Shown: in pieces, positions 7,089 to 8,312 of the stretch
Numbering within the stretch: position 1 is the stretch's first letter
Layout of the letters: the number at the start of each line of letters is the position of its first letter
Assembly: GCA_002413345.1 (NCBI GenBank)
Contig: DHWU01000082.1
Location: 42,497-50,808, forward strand
Direction of reading: 5' to 3'
Length of the DNA stretch: 8,312 bases
Origin: Propionibacteriaceae bacterium UBA5174
GTDB lineage: Bacteria; Actinomycetota; Actinomycetes; Propionibacteriales; Propionibacteriaceae
Made by a program: the position numbers and the translations under genes
The notes under the pieces: generated by a model
Seen by the model: only the letters and a program-made list of their open reading frames with translations
What the model was told of the DNA's origin: nothing
Database searches by the model: none

Positions 7089-7154
7089 GGTCCGGGGACC
7101 ACCATTGTGGCCGCAGGCCCGCCCTAGACCCAACTCTTGGGGGTCGGCGCCGAT

Positions 7155-7184
7155 TCGAAAGTACTCGGCGAGCTTTGCTACAGT
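7155..7184 (+). promoter_or_regulatory. Candidate promoter of tRNA-Tyr
   Basis: TACAGT at 7179-7184 fits a TANNNT -10 box and would start transcription about four to five bases before the mature tRNA. A -35-like TCGAAA at 7155-7160 lies 18 bases upstream. It sits next to a perfect 10-bp palindrome, TCGGCGCCGA (7144-7153). The yajQ promoter must lie in the same 118-bp gap on the other strand. The assignment rests on pattern and spacing only. Confidence 0.45.
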
Positions 7185-7194
7185 GTCCCGGCAC

Positions 7195-7279
7195 GGCAGG
7201 TTGCCCGAGTGGCCAAAGGGAGCGGTCTGTAAAACCGTCGGCTCAGCCTACGTAGGTTCGAACCCTACACCTGCCACCA
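7195..7279 (+). tRNA. tRNA-Tyr (anticodon GTA), CCA encoded
   Basis: The seven-base acceptor arms GGCAGGT (7195-7201) and ACCTGCC (7269-7275) pair perfectly, followed by discriminator A and an encoded CCA (7277-7279). The anticodon arm has stem GCGGT/ACCGT (one G-U pair) around the loop CTGTAAA, placing the GTA anticodon at 7229-7231, which reads the TAC and TAT tyrosine codons. A long variable arm (around 7239-7250) is expected for bacterial tRNA-Tyr. The T arm GTAGG/CCTAC encloses the standard TTCGAAC loop. All arms are intact, so this should be functional. No other tRNA lies beside it in the window. Confidence 0.97.
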
Positions 7280-7280
7280 C

Positions 7281-7319
7281 CGAACGCCCTAGTCAGAACC
7301 ACTTTGACTGGGGCGTTCG
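7281..7319 (+). terminator. Long hairpin after tRNA-Tyr, likely terminator or trailer structure
   Basis: Arms CGAACGCCCTAGTCA (7281-7295) and TGACTGGGGCGTTCG (7305-7319) form a 15-bp stem with one G-U pair and a nine-base loop. With one bulged C (7280), four more pairs join the tRNA ACCA end (7276-7279) to TGGT (7320-7323). There is no U-tract, so termination would be of the tract-less kind often proposed in actinobacteria; a processing role is the alternative. Confidence 0.65.
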
Positions 7320-7353
7320 TGGTTCCGTGGTGGGCTCACCGCAGCGACCTGGA

Positions 7354-7373
7354 CACCCCGCCCTTCGCGGGTG
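7354..7373 (+). repeat. Small GC-rich hairpin
   Basis: CACCCCGC and GCGGGTG can form a seven-pair stem with one bulged C and the loop CCTTC. It is followed by CCCTTTC, a weak pyrimidine run, so it could act as a second terminator after the tRNA. The structure is short and may be fortuitous in GC-rich DNA. Confidence 0.3.
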
Positions 7374-7403
7374 CCCTTTCGGCAGTCCGGAGTTGCCCCC
7401 AGC

Positions 7404-7435
7404 CCTGTCAAGCGATTACATGATCGCTTGACAGG
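7404..7435. repeat. Perfect 13-bp inverted repeat with six-base spacer
   Basis: CCTGTCAAGCGAT (7404-7416) and ATCGCTTGACAGG (7423-7435) are exact reverse complements around TACATG. Each arm contains TTGACA in opposite orientation, the consensus -35 hexamer, but neither has a good -10 box at the normal distance. It lies 38 bases before the small membrane protein gene. It may be a bidirectional terminator hairpin, an operator for a dimeric regulator, or a recombination or insertion remnant beside the tRNA. The sequence does not decide between these. Confidence 0.7.
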
Positions 7436-7462
7436 CGGTCGGATTGCTTCAGGTGAAGGTGT

Positions 7463-7468
7463 GGGGGG
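7463..7468 (+). promoter_or_regulatory. Ribosome binding site for the small membrane protein
   Basis: A run of six G lies five bases before ATG 7474. It is the only purine-rich site near the possible starts and favours ATG 7474 over the upstream TTG 7444 and GTG 7453 or 7459. Confidence 0.5.
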
Positions 7469-7473
7469 CGAAG

Positions 7474-7782
7474 ATGTGCGACTCATCGGGGATTGGCTTA
7501 GTGACGTGGGTGCTGCTCGCGGTGTCGTGGAGTGTTGCGCTGGTTTCGTTGGTGTTGGGTGTCAGCGCGAGTACGAAACGTCGAGCTCTGCGGACGGCGT
7601 ATTTTCAATCCAGGTACGGATCGTCGGTGGAGCGCATGCTTGCGGAGTGTCCGGCAGACCAGGAGCGGCTTCGATTGCTGCGAGATGGTGATCGGAGCGG
7701 TCCGGTGAAAGCCACCCGCGAGTTGCTTCGGTCAGAGCCGGTTCCGCTCCAGCCCGCCGCTGAGTTCATCAAGCGCCTCTGA
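7474..7782 (+). CDS. Small single-pass membrane protein, unknown, with possible bL12-like C-terminal tail
   Basis: This 102-residue protein has one clear membrane span (about residues 8-30, GLVTWVLLAVSWSVALVSLVLGV). The positive STKRRALR (33-40) follows, predicting an outside N-terminus and a cytoplasmic tail. From about residue 66 the tail reads RLRLLRDGDRSGPVKATRELLRSEPVPLQPAAEFIKRL. The pattern of LL-x-DG, VKxxRE and A-xxF-xxxL recalls the C-terminal helix-turn-helix region of ribosomal protein bL12 seen as a tail in many small actinobacterial membrane proteins, though the key glycines and lysines of bL12 are mostly absent. Function is unknown. The gene stands alone between tRNA-Tyr and convergent fumC. 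Earlier in-frame TTG and GTG starts would add up to ten residues. Codon choice looks less extreme than in neighbours, so the gene itself is probable but not certain. Confidence 0.65.
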   Translation: MCDSSGIGLVTWVLLAVSWSVALVSLVLGVSASTKRRALRTAYFQSRYGSSVERMLAECPADQERLRLLRDGDRSGPVKATRELLRSEPVPLQPAAEFIKRL

Positions 7783-7795
7783 CGGTGAGACCGTC
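7781..7795 (+). terminator. Short hairpin at the end of the small membrane protein gene
   Basis: GACGGT (7781-7786) and ACCGTC (7790-7795) are exact complements around GAG and begin within the stop codon. The loop is tight, the stem short, and no U-tract follows, so this is only a weak terminator candidate in the 74-bp gap before the convergent fumC end. Confidence 0.3.
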
Positions 7796-7856
7796 CCTGC
7801 CAGCCTGACCCGGACTGATCGCGGCCAGGCCTTGGGCGGGGTTTGGGCTAGTGCCC

Positions 7857-8312
7857 TCATTGGCCAGTGATGCCAGTCATGCCAGTCACGTCCAAGGCTG
7901 AGCTGAGCTGTTCCTCGGTGATCTCGCCACGCGTCACGTAGCCCAGGTCCCGCACCGCCTCGGCGACGGTCAGGTCTTCTTTCACGGCGTGTTTGGCGAT
8001 TTTGGCTGCCGCCTCATAGCCGATGATTCGGTTCAGCGGGGTCACGATGGACGGCGAAGACTGCGCCAACCGCAAGCAGCGATCGGCATCGGCGGTGATC
8101 CCAGCCACACAGCGGGTGGCCAGCAGTGCGGAGACATTTCCCAGCACCGTGATCGATTCCAGCAGGTTTGCCGCCATCACCGGCAGCATCACCAGCAGTT
8201 CGAAGTTTCCTTGGGTTGCGGCGAAAGTGATGGTCGCATCATTGCCGATCACTTGGGCAGCCACCATCACGGTGGCTTCGGGCAGCACAGGGTTCACCTT
8301 GCCCGGCATGAT
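7857..8312 (-). CDS. fumC: Fumarate hydratase, class II, C-terminal part
   Basis: Class II fumarase interconverts fumarate and L-malate in the citric acid cycle as a cytoplasmic homotetramer. The 151 visible residues are the C-terminal third; the rest lies beyond the right edge. They begin inside the superfamily signature, IMPGKVNPVLPEA, and continue with AAQVIGNDATITFAATQGNFELLVMLPVMAANLLESI. The glycine in MPGKVNP and the QGNFEL stretch favour fumarase over aspartase, which usually has MPAKVNP. RLAQSSPSIVTPLNRIIGYEAAAKIAKHAVKE and the tail with ITEEQLSSALDV closely recall mycobacterial FumC. The protein ends in GMTGITGQ and stops at TGA, complement of 7857-7859. It converges on the small membrane protein gene. 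An aspartase or other superfamily member is a less likely alternative because the N-terminal active-site region is not visible. Confidence 0.9.
   Translation of the reverse strand: MMPGKVNPVLPEATVMVAAQVIGNDATITFAATQGNFELLVMLPVMAANLLESITVLGNVSALLATRCVAGITADADRCLRLAQSSPSIVTPLNRIIGYEAAAKIAKHAVKEDLTVAEAVRDLGYVTRGEITEEQLSSALDVTGMTGITGQ

Noticed and set aside
6585..7127. A 180-residue plus-strand frame opposite yajQ
   Set aside because: It mirrors the complete and highly conserved yajQ gene and has no family features of its own.
7428..7456. A sigma-70-type promoter starting from TTGACA in the right arm of the inverted repeat
   Set aside because: The -35 match is perfect, but the bases 16-18 positions downstream (around 7450-7457) do not resemble a -10 box. 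The hexamer is also an obligatory part of the palindrome.
7280..7473. A tRNA-associated integrated element (attachment site)
   Set aside because: No integrase gene is present, and I saw no repeated copy of the tRNA 3' end downstream in the window. The following genes are a small membrane protein and housekeeping fumC.
7371..7691. A 106-residue frame overlapping the small membrane protein gene
   Set aside because: It crosses the hairpins after the tRNA and lacks a ribosome site. Its translation has no membrane span or domain pattern, unlike the frame from 7474.

Overview
The window looks like ordinary chromosome from a GC-rich actinobacterium. The lineage is inferred from four things: a mycobacterial-type KorA (gamma and alpha domains in one chain) with KorB, an MptB-like polyprenol-phosphomannose-dependent mannosyltransferase, a class II fumarase whose C-terminus resembles mycobacterial FumC, and frequent GTG starts with four-base stop/start overlaps. 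The genus cannot be fixed from the sequence alone. I see no prophage, insertion sequence, CRISPR array or defence cassette.

Left part (1-2548): a leftward korA-korB operon encodes 2-oxoglutarate:ferredoxin oxidoreductase. KorA is complete. KorB overlaps its end by four bases and runs off the left edge. A 328-bp divergent intergenic region follows. It holds a perfect 7-bp inverted repeat and a repeated ATGGCGCC octamer, which are candidate regulatory sites.

Middle part (2549-5747): a rightward, tightly overlapping set of three genes encodes an integral-membrane mannosyltransferase (MptB family), a 3-hydroxyisobutyryl-CoA hydrolase-like enzyme of the enoyl-CoA hydratase fold, and a 189-residue protein of unknown function. 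The junctions are ATGA and GTGA, so translational coupling is likely, although the predicted functions (cell-envelope mannan and valine catabolism) do not obviously belong together.

Right part (5748-8312): xthA (exonuclease III) and yajQ lie leftward. The xthA stop abuts the stop of the unknown gene with no bases between. Divergent from yajQ is a tRNA-Tyr(GTA) gene with encoded CCA. It is followed by a long hairpin that can fold back onto the tRNA 3' end, a smaller hairpin, and a perfect 13-bp inverted repeat. Next comes a small single-pass membrane protein whose C-terminal tail faintly resembles ribosomal protein bL12. Last is the 3' part of fumC, leftward and running off the right edge.

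Functionally, korAB and fumC are central carbon genes at opposite ends, and xthA and yajQ are housekeeping genes. The least explained elements are the 189-residue protein, the small membrane protein, and the inverted repeats around 2398-2416 and 7281-7435.
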